A DNA stretch of 64,000 nt from Zygnema cylindricum (Eukaryota > Streptophyta > Zygnematophyceae > Zygnematales > Zygnemataceae). The notes below the pieces were generated by a model that was given only the letters and a program-made list of their open reading frames with translations, did not search any database and was not told the origin of the DNA. The stretch lies in assembly GCA_037447655.1 (NCBI GenBank), contig JBBHKE010000059.1, forward strand, positions 186,001 to 250,000, given 5' to 3'. Positions 21,601-30,300 of this stretch are shown piece by piece; the first letter of the stretch is position 1; the number at the start of each line of letters is the position of its first letter. The position numbers and the translations under genes were made by a program.

Positions 21601-22615
21601 TTGCTAAGTCATAAACTCTATATCCCTTAACATCCTCATCATATCCCAAAAAATATCCACGTTTTCCCTTAGCATCAAGTTTCCAGTTTTTCTTATCTGT
21701 ATCTAGACTGTAAACTTGACTACCAAAAACTTTAAGGTGAAAGATATCTTGTTTTCTTCCAACCCATCTCTCATAAGGTGTCATACCTTTGACTGCTGAT
21801 GTGAGGACTCTATTTTTAATGTAATTGGCACAGTTCATGGCTTCAGCCCAAAATCTCTTTCCTATTTTCTTGTCAGCCAACATACTGCATACACTATCTC
21901 CTAGTGTTCGGTTTAGCCTTTCTGCTACACCATTTTTTTCCATATTATGTTGTACAGTTTTCTAGTGTTGAACTCCCTAATCTCTTAAGTATTCCTCAAA
22001 TTGGTTAGAGGTATACTCTCCCCCATTATCACTCCTTATTCTCTTAATGGGGGTTCCATACAACTTCTCACTCCAGGCTTTGTATTCTTTGAAGTAAGTT
22101 GGTGTTTCTGACTTTGTTTTTAGAAAATAAACTCTTGAGTATCTAGACCAATCATCTGTGATTGTCAACATATATTTTTTCCCTCTAACTGAGGGTACCC
22201 TTGTTGGTCCTCAGATATCTGTGTGGATAAAATCTAGTGTTTTTTCACCCCTATATGTGGCGCCTTTAGGTAAAGGAAGTCTGTGAGTTTTTCCATGGGC
22301 ACAACCACTACAATCATCCACCATTTCATTATCACTGAACTGAATGCCTTCTACCACACCCAGCTTCTTCATCTCCCTCAACCTATAAAAATGCACATGC
22401 CCTAACCACTTATGCCAAATCATCAATTTTGGGACACCAACATAGTAAGCATTCTTCTTTTCATTACTCAAGTTAAGCATAAACATTCCTTGGCTACCCT
22501 TATCTGTAGTGAAGTAAACTTCATCCCCATACTTGGCTGTAAAAACTCCCTTTCTAGTGAAAGTATTGTTGTCCATAGCCATTTCTAGCCATGGATTCAC
22601 CCTCGGAAGCACCAC
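21548..22615 (-). pseudogene. CopB1 pre-integrase and integrase region
   Basis: 22615-22211 carries the pre-integrase zinc region (MIWHKWLGHVHFYRLREMKKLG, CSGCAHGKTHRLPLP) and the first part of the core (FIHTDI, then a stop). 22171-21977 has ITDDWSRYSRVYFLK and RIRSDNGGEYTSNQFEEYL. 21943-21548 has the catalytic-Glu region (NGVAERLNRT), WAEAMNCANYIKNR and the chain to KGRYFLGYDED-like residues. Stops separate the pieces. Confidence 0.85.
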
Positions 22616-22850
22616 AGACTACCCAAAAACAACCTACTTTGAATCAACACAGAATTCAACAGAATTAACAAAACAAGCTGAAACTAAATTAACAGATACT
22701 ATATAGGCTATAAAATAACCTCACAAAGTTTCAGATAAAAATAATAAACAGAGTGATCACATCATCTAGTCAAAGTTGCAGAAAAACAGTCTGCCAGAAC
22801 TTTGATTAAACAGACTAACTTCACAAGTAGGGATTTTCCTTAGCTTAGTG
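22616..22850 (-). other. Foreign segment replacing part of CopB1 protease
   Basis: Compared with CopB2, sequence after KIPT is replaced by about 235 bp of non-coding AT-rich DNA before coding resumes near 22600. On minus it contains GCAGACTGTTTTTCTGCAACTT and CTGAAACTTT blocks resembling part of the CopA LTR, so it may be an LTR remnant. The upstream protease motif (22905-22870) reads IID-stop-GASMHMC, a nonsense change at the Ser of DSGA. Confidence 0.5.
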
Positions 22851-23006
22851 TAGAGGTCATTCTCACGACACATATGCATGGATGCACCTCAGTCGATGAT
22901 CCATCCATATATGGAGCTTCCCCAATTGCTCCAAGGGCAACACTTTTGTCTCCGATGGATCTCCTTCTCCTCTAGACTCTCGTCAAGAAGAAGCTCCCCA
23001 TCCTCC

Positions 23007-24038
23007 TCAGAGGACTCGTCCTCGGTGTCTACTATCACCTGTTTGACCAAAAGTTGTTTTTTTCTTCCCTCCGGAAGAACCCCCTCCTTGGTTCTCTTTG
23101 AGCCTCAGCTCCGCCAGCTTGGCACAATCCGCAATAAAGTGCTCTGGTTTTTTGCAAAAATGACATAGGCCCTTTGGGGGCCTCGGTCCACCAGGTTGGA
23201 CTCTTTCTCCTTTGTATGGTTTTTTCGGTTCTGGTCTCCACTTGTCCCCTCCGGCGGCTAGAGCTTGAACGCTCTTTCCACCTCCCCTGATCTCCATGGT
23301 ATTCTCCTGCACAAGTATCATCCTGACCACTGTATTCCACTTCCATGAACTATCAGTCATTTCTTGTACTCGGTACACTAAGTTCTCATACTCGTCTGGT
23401 AACTTCATGATGAGAGTGTTTACTTTCATTTTCATTCTGCCTGTCCAACCAACACTTTCCATCTCCATATACAAACAAGAAAGATCATTGCAATAATCTA
23501 ACATATTTCGTCCTTTGTAAGTGTAACTCACTAGCTTTTGCTCAACCAACTGGAGCTCTTGAATGGTACCAGCTCTATAGATCTCCACCAAACTTTCCCA
23601 CAACTCCTCGGCCTTGTAAATATTAAGGTGAGAGGTGGCCAAGGCTTGAGTGAGAAGCCTTAGAATGAGGTTCTTGGTAGCCATGTTTATGTCTTCCCAC
23701 ATTTGAACAACGTTCTCCACTGTCTTCACGGCCGCCGCTCCTGGTGCCATGGCAATAGCGGTGAGGGGTGTCTCCTTCCCTTTCCCCTTTTCGGACACAG
23801 TGCTGTCCCCATCATCTGCCTCCTCTGCGGAAGCAGTCGCTGCTGCAGAAAACCTTACTCCTCCAAATCTTGGCGGAGTTCCCGAAGGTGGACGTTTCAC
23901 TTGTCCACTAATGATACCGCAGTATCGTTTTTCACACAAAGCTCCCATCATCATGGCTTCCCAATAGATGAACCCAGATCCATTGAAAGTGGGCACCCTA
24001 GAGGGTGGGCCCATAACCTGCAATTTTGTGTCTTCCAT
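23007..24038 (-). CDS. CopB1 gag (343 aa) with CCHC zinc knuckle
   Basis: An intact frame from ATG 24038, which lies 20 bp inside the 5' LTR. It reads through the primer site as LQVMGPPSRVP. The gag core includes YWEAMMMGALCEKRYCGIISG, NLILRLLTQALATSHL, LWESLVEIYRAGTIQELQL and LMKLPDEYENLVYRV. The knuckle CHFCKKPEHFIADC (CX2CX4HX4C) is at about residues 291-304. The frame ends after the knuckle (GDSRHRGRVL), out of register with protease. Known role: RNA packaging and particle formation. It is the best-preserved gag in the window. Confidence 0.9.
   Translation of the reverse strand: MEDTKLQVMGPPSRVPTFNGSGFIYWEAMMMGALCEKRYCGIISGQVKRPPSGTPPRFGGVRFSAAATASAEEADDGDSTVSEKGKGKETPLTAIAMAPGAAAVKTVENVVQMWEDINMATKNLILRLLTQALATSHLNIYKAEELWESLVEIYRAGTIQELQLVEQKLVSYTYKGRNMLDYCNDLSCLYMEMESVGWTGRMKMKVNTLIMKLPDEYENLVYRVQEMTDSSWKWNTVVRMILVQENTMEIRGGGKSVQALAAGGDKWRPEPKKPYKGERVQPGGPRPPKGLCHFCKKPEHFIADCAKLAELRLKENQGGGSSGGKKKTTFGQTGDSRHRGRVL
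24004..24018 (-). other. CopB1 primer-binding site (half initiator-tRNA type)
   Basis: The minus strand reads GGTTATGGGCCCACC directly after the LTR. All 15 bases complement the anticodon stem-loop region of plant initiator tRNA-Met (GGUGGGCCCAUAACC). It lies within gag codons VMGPP. Confidence 0.85.
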
Positions 24039-25044
24039 TCGACTACAAAATACAGAAAGCCTCTAGATAGTTGTTAACTAGCCCACTTTAACCCACAGCC
24101 ACTGCTGGCCAGGCAATCAAACTGACAATGTGAATGCACCCCTATGCAACGTGGACTCCCTTGAGTCCGTAGCAAAAAGAATCTCTGAAAACACCCAACC
24201 AGACGATAAGTTATAAGGCAGTAAAAATGCCAATTTGTACAAACTCTCAAAGGGAGAGGTGACTGCCTACCAAAATTTTCTAAGTCCTAATTCCTTCTAA
24301 TAACTTCTATCTACTGAAGTACGGACCAATCAGATTACTCTATCGTACCAGAAAGTACTATTGCCAATGTACCTTTTGTACGGCCTATGTACGACAGGAT
24401 TATTAAGCGGACGCGTGTCTCCTTTTTACTCGTCCGTACATTCCTCGGAATTCCTATGACCGATTGTCATCTCTCCACGTGGCTCCAGGTCATGCCACGT
24501 CACTAAACCCCAAAGTGACTACTGCGTGATTTCGGCGATGATGTGCGCCGTTGGATTTGCAAAGAGACGCAATCTTGGCCGTAATAAATACTTGCGCGAT
24601 ATTTGTTTCGTTGTCGAAACAAAATGCGTGGTATCCGTTTTGAATAAGTACATTTATAAAATTGTATCCATGCACGCCGTACACAGTTTTAGTTAAATGG
24701 ATTTGCTCTTTTCTAAATATATATATATATCTATCACATGCTATAGCATTTAGCATTGGTCCTAGTCTAGTAGGATAAAGCTGACCACTATCGGCCAGCT
24801 TGACGAACCGCAGGTACCGGGATCATATCTTGGGTCGGTCAGGTATATTTTTAGTTGCCTTAAAAATATCTGCATGTTGAACTAAGGCAGCCATGGATAA
24901 ACCACTCTCTTTATCCTTCAGTGACTATAACAAGTATGGGGGCAAGAGAGAGGAGGTGTATGAAGGCTGTGTGTCATTTTTCTTTTTCTTTTATACTAAT
25001 ATTTTAAACCTAGAAAATACTCTATAAATCTATTGATTTTAACA
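24019..25044 (-). repeat. CopB1 5' LTR
   Basis: 1026 bp, matching 18144-19168. It contains the antisense tRNA-like cassette at 24766-24842 and the gag start codon at its inner end. Confidence 0.9.
24766..24842 (+). other. tRNA-like A-box/B-box cassette, antisense in the CopB1 5' LTR
   Basis: CTAGTAGGATAAAGCTG (A-box-like) and CCGGGATCATATCTTGG (B-box-like) on the strand opposite to the element, at the same LTR position as in the other copies. Confidence 0.45.
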
Positions 25045-25674
25045 CATCGGTTGTGAGGAACTCAAACGGCTCTGAATGTGACAGATGGCTAAGTCGTGAA
25101 CCCTCGGAGGTTCATGCATTGTTTTTGTAGTGTAAGGAGGGTTTTTATCATCGAGGTGTAGATGAAAGGCACCCCGAGGCGGCCACGCAACGACCGTCTC
25201 TAGAAACTGGCAGCGTTAGCACATAGAAACCTTCTAGCTCAAAGACATACAAGAATTAGTGTAGCTTTACGATAAGCAACAACATAGGATAAAAGCCATG
25301 TGGCTACGTAGGAATAGTTAAAAATTACAACACGGGAATCTAACTTTAGGAATATATCGTTTTTTGGCAATCTTTGTTCTCCGAATTTGTCGAACTTGGT
25401 CCGGTTAGTGTTTCAGCCGTATACTTACGATCAAGCTTGTTGTTGAGTTAGGGTTTCTTTTATCCTTAGTTTTTGCTAGCTCTTGTCTTTGAGATTTCTA
25501 TCTTCTCTTCTCTTGTACCTAAGTCTTTACCCAATCTACCAGCGCAAGCCAGCCTGCAAGGTTTCCTTCCAGACTGTGTTCCACTTACCGTGGCTTATGA
25601 ATCTTGGTGTACAGATCTAGTGTTTTCTGGTTGCTTGTGCGTCGACCTCGCAGTCCAACATCCTTCTAGTATAA

Positions 25675-25776
25675 CGTCGAAAGTGTTGGCTTTTTCAACT
25701 TTTTTGTTTGGTTACCGAGGGTCACGTCGAAAGTGTCGGCTTTCTCGGCTTCTTCGTTTGGTTACGGAGGGTTTGC
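25675..25776 (+). repeat. Two tandem ~50-bp units in the gypsy 5' LTR
   Basis: ACGTCGAAAGTGT-GGCTTT...GTTTGGTTAC-GAGGG occurs twice back to back. Copy 1 shows a single diverged unit at the equivalent place. Confidence 0.8.
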
Positions 25777-26116
25777 TACCTGCTGGTTGTACTCCTATAG
25801 GGAATATTGAAGACTTCACGGCCTATTGGCCACTGACGCAAATATTCCCGTGCTGTAATTTGTCTTTCTTTTTCATTCAACATTAATTGGTTATTTTGTT
25901 TTCTTTTCCAGTCTAGTTGTTTTCTTTCGATTGCTTTAATTTGTTTTGAATCTCAATTTTTAGGGTTTTTTTTTGTTTGGTGGACTTTGAGTTTGATATT
26001 TCTGATTTTATCTGTAAATTCGGTATAGTTTCCTCTTTCTGTCTATGTACCGGATTAAATCACTCAGAAAACCTAGCAAACCTAAAAACTTATAAAAAAT
26101 ATATATATAAAAAAAC

Positions 26117-26124
<8 letters not shown>

Positions 26125-26172
<48 letters not shown>
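26125..26172. repeat. (AT)n microsatellite
   Basis: About 24 uninterrupted AT dinucleotides preceded by A-rich sequence, within the gypsy leader. Confidence 0.95.
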
Positions 26173-26175
<3 letters not shown>

Positions 26176-26822
26176 AGTATATAAATTAAGTTGCACGAAT
26201 TATCACATAAAATTATAACTGCTTTAATAGTTGGGTAGAGCGTGGCTTAAAGCTGATACCCGTACCCTAACAGGCTACTAACTACTTTGGCATTGAGCTG
26301 CGGTGTGATTACGATCACGTGGAACCGAAGCAACTCTGGGAGACATTTACAGTATCCTACTGGATGCTATCGCTTCAGGTGAGTAACCGATCCTTGTGGG
26401 TGCACGCCCGATCTAGGCTATCGAGTGTACTCGCTTAGAGGGTTAGAGATCTTACCGAAGGTTGCACCCTTGTTCTTCGAAAGAACATCATTATTGCATG
26501 GTCTTAGATCTGACCTTGATTGGTCGTGAGTAGCACTTTCCTCTTTTCTTATATCTGGCCGTGTTGGCCCTGGATAGTTTCCTCCTTTATTACATCTGGC
26601 CGCAAGCGGCCTTGTATAGGTGACATGAGTTTGCTTGGTGTGCCTTGATGTGAGTGGAATTGTGAAAGACAATTTACGAGTCGACTAACTCCGGTGATAC
26701 AAGATAGACCGAACTTCTTCGTGTTTCTAGATTGCGGTTATTAGTGTACTTTTGTGTGTGTTCGGCATTTAGCTGCATTCGGATAGGACGATCTTCTTCG
26801 GATAGGACGATCTTCTGGTTAC

Positions 26823-28037
26823 ATGCCAACGGACTGGAATAATTTACAGCTCCCCGCTGGTACCACTAGAAGCTCAGGCTCTTACCGGGGGCCGCCCAGA
26901 GAGTCGATTACAGCCGGCTCCCCTCCGATATCTTTTCCAAACTCAACAGTTCAGTCGCAATTTTTAGGATCACCCAGTCCGTCTACATCTGGTCTTTCTT
27001 CTCTCCAGAGGTCTACGTCATCTGTTTCTTCGTCTGTCACCCACAGTTCGGGGGAAGATTCGGACACGGACTCACTTGACATACAGGGTCTAGGGTTACC
27101 GTCGTTAATTTTCTCAGTGAACAGTACCTTACACACTAATTCTAGTCCTTCTAGCGTGGACATGGCTATATCCATGGACAACGGAGGAGGCAAACATCAT
27201 TTTTGTTTTTCAGGTCTCAAGGACACCATGTCCTTGTCACACTTTCGCATGCTTTTTGATACTGAAATGCATGACCTCGCATTTCGATACCAAGACCGTA
27301 AAGACCTACGGGTTGCTTTTTTTTTACTAGGAAGATACCTCAGAGGATGTGCCCTATCCCTTTATACACGGAAATATGAAGAAATTTGTGTTATGACTGA
27401 AATAGCACCTGCCTATTCTGGAGCTCTAGTCATAATTGGCAGCCACAAAATTCCTTTCCAACCCGCTGTCCCTGCAGTTTATGACTCCGCAGACAATGAA
27501 ATTTCATCTACAATACCTGAGGTTCCCCATCAATTTGTTGTCGCAGCTAGGGCTGCAATTCCGGCTAGACCTGAAATCTTAGTCCCTCTTAGAGATCCAG
27601 TCTCATTAATTTTCAATTTATTACAGGACGAGTATCGAATGCAGAATCTTAACCAAGTCAAAGAATTAATGAATTTCGAACGCAAACCGGATGAAAGAGC
27701 CTCGGCATTGCGGTCACGTATGGAAACTTTGCGTGAAGCCCTACTGGATCTAATGTCAGAGGCTGAGGCGGTACAAAAATTTGTGTGTCAATTTCCCACA
27801 CAATCTCGACGGTTCCTTCAGAATCGTCTGACCAAAGCATATGGCCTTAAATTCACTTTCGAGCAGGCTGTAGAGTATGCTGTAAAGTATGAAATGCAGA
27901 CTAGCTGGTGGGACGCTTATGAGCGGCCAAAACCTTCACCTAAAGATTACCCAAATCCGAATCCTAACCTGAATCCTAACCCGCGCAACCTATGGCCTAA
28001 CCCAAGACCTCCAAGGGCCCCCGCCATGGGATCCTAA
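26823..28037 (+). CDS. Gypsy gag (404 aa), capsid region
   Basis: Open from ATG 26823. The first ~90 residues are Ser/Pro/Thr-rich and probably disordered. Residues ~120-370 form a retrotransposon capsid-type domain: FRMLFDTEMHDLAFRYQDRK, VSLIFNLLQDEYRMQ, FERKPDERASALRSRMETLR and FVCQFPTQSRRFLQNRLTKAY match the C-terminal half of Ty3-type gag. The tail is Asn-Pro repeats (PNPNPNLNPNP). TAA at 28035-28037 ends it, and a zinc-knuckle sequence continues in a shifted frame. It is the best-preserved frame of the host gypsy element and lies upstream of the CopB2 insertion at 28318. Confidence 0.85.
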   Translation: MPTDWNNLQLPAGTTRSSGSYRGPPRESITAGSPPISFPNSTVQSQFLGSPSPSTSGLSSLQRSTSSVSSSVTHSSGEDSDTDSLDIQGLGLPSLIFSVNSTLHTNSSPSSVDMAISMDNGGGKHHFCFSGLKDTMSLSHFRMLFDTEMHDLAFRYQDRKDLRVAFFLLGRYLRGCALSLYTRKYEEICVMTEIAPAYSGALVIIGSHKIPFQPAVPAVYDSADNEISSTIPEVPHQFVVAARAAIPARPEILVPLRDPVSLIFNLLQDEYRMQNLNQVKELMNFERKPDERASALRSRMETLREALLDLMSEAEAVQKFVCQFPTQSRRFLQNRLTKAYGLKFTFEQAVEYAVKYEMQTSWWDAYERPKPSPKDYPNPNPNLNPNPRNLWPNPRPPRAPAMGS

Positions 28038-28049
28038 CCGACGACTCCT

Positions 28050-28317
28050 GGGTGCGTATATATTTTCGGTGCGGTCACAGTGGTCAGGGCGCATGCAGTT
28101 GTCCGACGCATGTGATGTCACATTAAGAACCTTGATTTCATTTATCAAAATCAAATAAAAAACGGCGGTATACATGCTCGCTCGGCAAAATTGGCCACTC
28201 CACCTAAAGGGGAAGAGAAAGACACTCCCCCCAAAATCAACCAGAGGGACCGAGATAGAGCAGAGATGCAGGCTGGCGTGGCGGCCATGAAGAAGGAGCA
28301 GTTTGCCGCGCTTATGG
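28050..28317 (+). pseudogene. Gypsy gag tail with degenerate zinc knuckle
   Basis: One base out of frame with gag, codons read YFRCGHSGQGACSCP. It aligns with CX2CX4HX4C but has Tyr for the first Cys and Gln for the His. Further on, SAKLATPPKGEEKD...MQAGVAAMKKEQFAALM is a charged linker still open up to the copia insertion. Confidence 0.5.
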
Positions 28318-29371
28318 TGTAGAAATTTATGGTCCATTTAACGTATTTTCTAGGTCTAAATAGAAATATAGAAAGAAGCCGAGGCAGTTACCTCTAACTT
28401 CTCTCTCCAACTCTCAAACTTGTAGCAGTCACTGAGAAATCGGAGAGGGAGCTAGAGCCATGGCTACCTAGGCTATCCAGAGGTTTACAAGAAATATATA
28501 TTAGTTAGGGGTTAATTTACTAAAAGGTATATGCCGGCCACAGGATTTGATCCTAGTACCTATCGGAAGGTAGACAGCCAGTAGCCGATAGCCTTAGCCG
28601 TTTAGTCTTTAACTAGTGTTACGTACTATATGGTTTGATATTCAATTAAAAATTATCAGGTAGGATAATTCATTTAACTGTAACTTTTTACGGGAAACAT
28701 AGATCCAGTAATGTAACAGTACGGATTACGGTACGGATAAGAAACCAATACCGCACATTTATTTCTTTACTGAAACGAATGCCGCGCATGTATTTATTAC
28801 AGTTACGATTAAATGTGAATTTAATCAGATGACCGGAATTAACGCCGAGATCGCGGAAGAGGATTTTGGCGGTTTTTCGTCATCGCCACATCGGATGACA
28901 CGTGGCGGAATGACATTGGATCGCGGCATCTCCGAGGATTAAGGGAGCGAATCCAAACATACCACGTGTCGGCATTTAGGCCATGTCGTACAGTGTCCGT
29001 ACAGAAAGTACACCGGCAGCTATACTTTTGTGTACGAAACTGTAATCTGATTGGCTCCGTACATCAGTAGATAGAGTCTGTGTGAGAGATGTGACTTAGA
29101 AAAATTAGGAGATAGGACCCTCTCTCTTAGAGAGCTTCTGTACAAAAGGTCAACTTTGACCCTCCATAACTTACTGCTCAGGGGAGCAAATACAGAGATT
29201 CATTTTGCTATCGACTCAGGGGAGTCTTGTCTTTACAAGGGTGAAGGTGATGAGAGTTATTGTCTGCCAGGGTGGCAGTTGTTTTTTCTGAAACACAAAG
29301 GGGTCACGGTTATCCTAGAGGCTTTTAGGAAGCTGTCCATTCTGAGGACTTATGGAGGTCTCAGAGTTTCA
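28318..29371 (+). repeat. CopB2 5' LTR
   Basis: TGTAGAAATTTATGG...GAGTTTCA, 1054 bp. It shares with the CopB1 and CopB3 LTRs the start TGTN(A)AAATT, the CCATGGC-CTTCAGTGACTACAA-like block, the GTACGACATGG block, a CTCTCTCTTAGAGAG hairpin and the GCAAATnCAGnGATTC-GACTC-GGGAGTC block. Confidence 0.88.
28530..28610 (-). other. tRNA-like A-box/B-box cassette, antisense in the CopB2 LTR
   Basis: Minus strand: CTAAACGGCTAAGGC (A-box-like), then CTAGGATCAAATCCTG (B-box-like, with a self-complementary T-arm AGGAT/ATCCT), then CCTTTTAG, a Pol III terminator-like T4. Confidence 0.5.
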
Positions 29372-30300
29372 GGTTATGGGCCCACCCTCTAGGGTACCAA
29401 TCTTTAATGGAATTGGCTTCTTATACTGGGAAAGTATGATGATAGGAGCTCTATGCGAAAAAAGGTTTTGGGTGATATTGAGTGGACGGTTGGGGCGTCC
29501 ATCAAGTCTTAAAATCCATCCAGGGTTTGGAGGAAGCAGATTCACCAGGAAAGAGGATCCACCTTCAACGGAGGAGATAAAGAAAGGAGAGGTGGTGGAC
29601 AAAGGAAACGAGAAGGAGGCGACCACACCAATAGCAACTGGTTCGGCATTCATGTAACCTATTCCGAGGAACGAGGAGAATGATACTGAAACCTGGGACT
29701 TCAACAATATGGCGGCAAAGCACTTCAACCTACGCTATCTCACTCAAGGACTTGCATGTCCTCATTTGCAGGTAGAAAGGGCATCCGATCTTTGGATGGC
29801 TCTCATTGAGATGTACCCAAGTGGTACGATTCAGCAACAACAGTTGGCTGATCAGAAAGTTAAGGAGTATGTATACAAAGGGGGAAGATGTTGGATTTTT
29901 GCAATGAGTTTGCTACACTCTTAATGGAGCTAGAGAGTGCGGGAAAAGATGTTAGTGAAAAAGAAAAGATTAACTGTTTACTGATGAAGTTACTCGATGA
30001 GTTCGAGAACATAGTCGTCTGTGAGTAGGACTTGTCGGACTCAAGGTGGATATAGAACTCAGTGGTAGGGATGATTCTCGTTCGAGAGAATACGATTGAG
30101 ATCTGAAGAGGAGAAAAGAGTGGCCAAGCCTTTGCAACTGCGACCGATTGGAGGAAAAAGGATTCTCGGAAATAAGTCGGAAACTATGGGGGGGGGGAGC
30201 AAAAAAATCAGACCGACGAGTTCAGACCAAGGGCTCCCAAAGGTTTATGTCATTTTTGTAAGAAACATGGGCACTATATGGCAGAGTGCACTAAGCTAAC
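29352..30300 (+). pseudogene. CopB2 gag with in-frame TAA
   Basis: ATG 29352 is 20 bp inside the LTR and the frame reads SEFQVMGPPSRVP through the primer site. The first 101 residues run to TAA at 29655-29657. The same frame continues as ENDTETWDFNNMAAKHFNLRYLTQGLACP...WMALIEMYPSGTIQQQQL. Further shifts lead to the knuckle CHFCKKHGHYMAEC at about 30246-30290. Homologous to the intact CopB1 gag. Confidence 0.85.
29372..29386 (+). other. CopB2 primer-binding site (half initiator-tRNA type)
   Basis: GGTTATGGGCCCACC directly follows the LTR, identical to CopB1 and CopB3, and encodes VMGPP of gag. Confidence 0.85.

Larger units (their letters stand above)
18144..25044 (-). mobile_element. Ty1-copia retrotransposon CopB1 (full length, degenerate coding)
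   Basis: LTRs at 18144-19168 and 24019-25044 (TGCAATT...TTTAAACA on +). The 5-bp target duplication CATCG is perfect at 18139-18143 and 25045-25049. The interior on minus has gag (24038-23007) and a broken pol (22870-19182). It lies inside the gypsy 5' LTR, since both flanks match consecutive parts of the copy 1 LTR. Coding has stops, frameshifts, a 427-bp duplication and a replaced segment, so the copy is dead. Confidence 0.9.
25045..26822 (+). other. Gypsy copy 3: rest of 5' LTR and untranslated leader
   Basis: 25050-25855 matches the copy 1 LTR (CTCAAACGGCT, GGTTCATGCATTG, GAGGTGTAGATG, GGGAATATTGAAGACTTCA). The LTR end and primer site were not located; no TGG-type or initiator-tRNA-type site was recognised. 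The leader holds an (AT)n tract, two copies of ATCTGGCCG, and two direct 18-bp units TCGGATAGGACGATCTTC (26779-26815) just before the gag ATG. Confidence 0.6.

Noticed and set aside
25473-25886. 137-codon frame in the gypsy 5' LTR
   Set aside because: Lies entirely in LTR sequence shared with copy 1, where the frame is not preserved.
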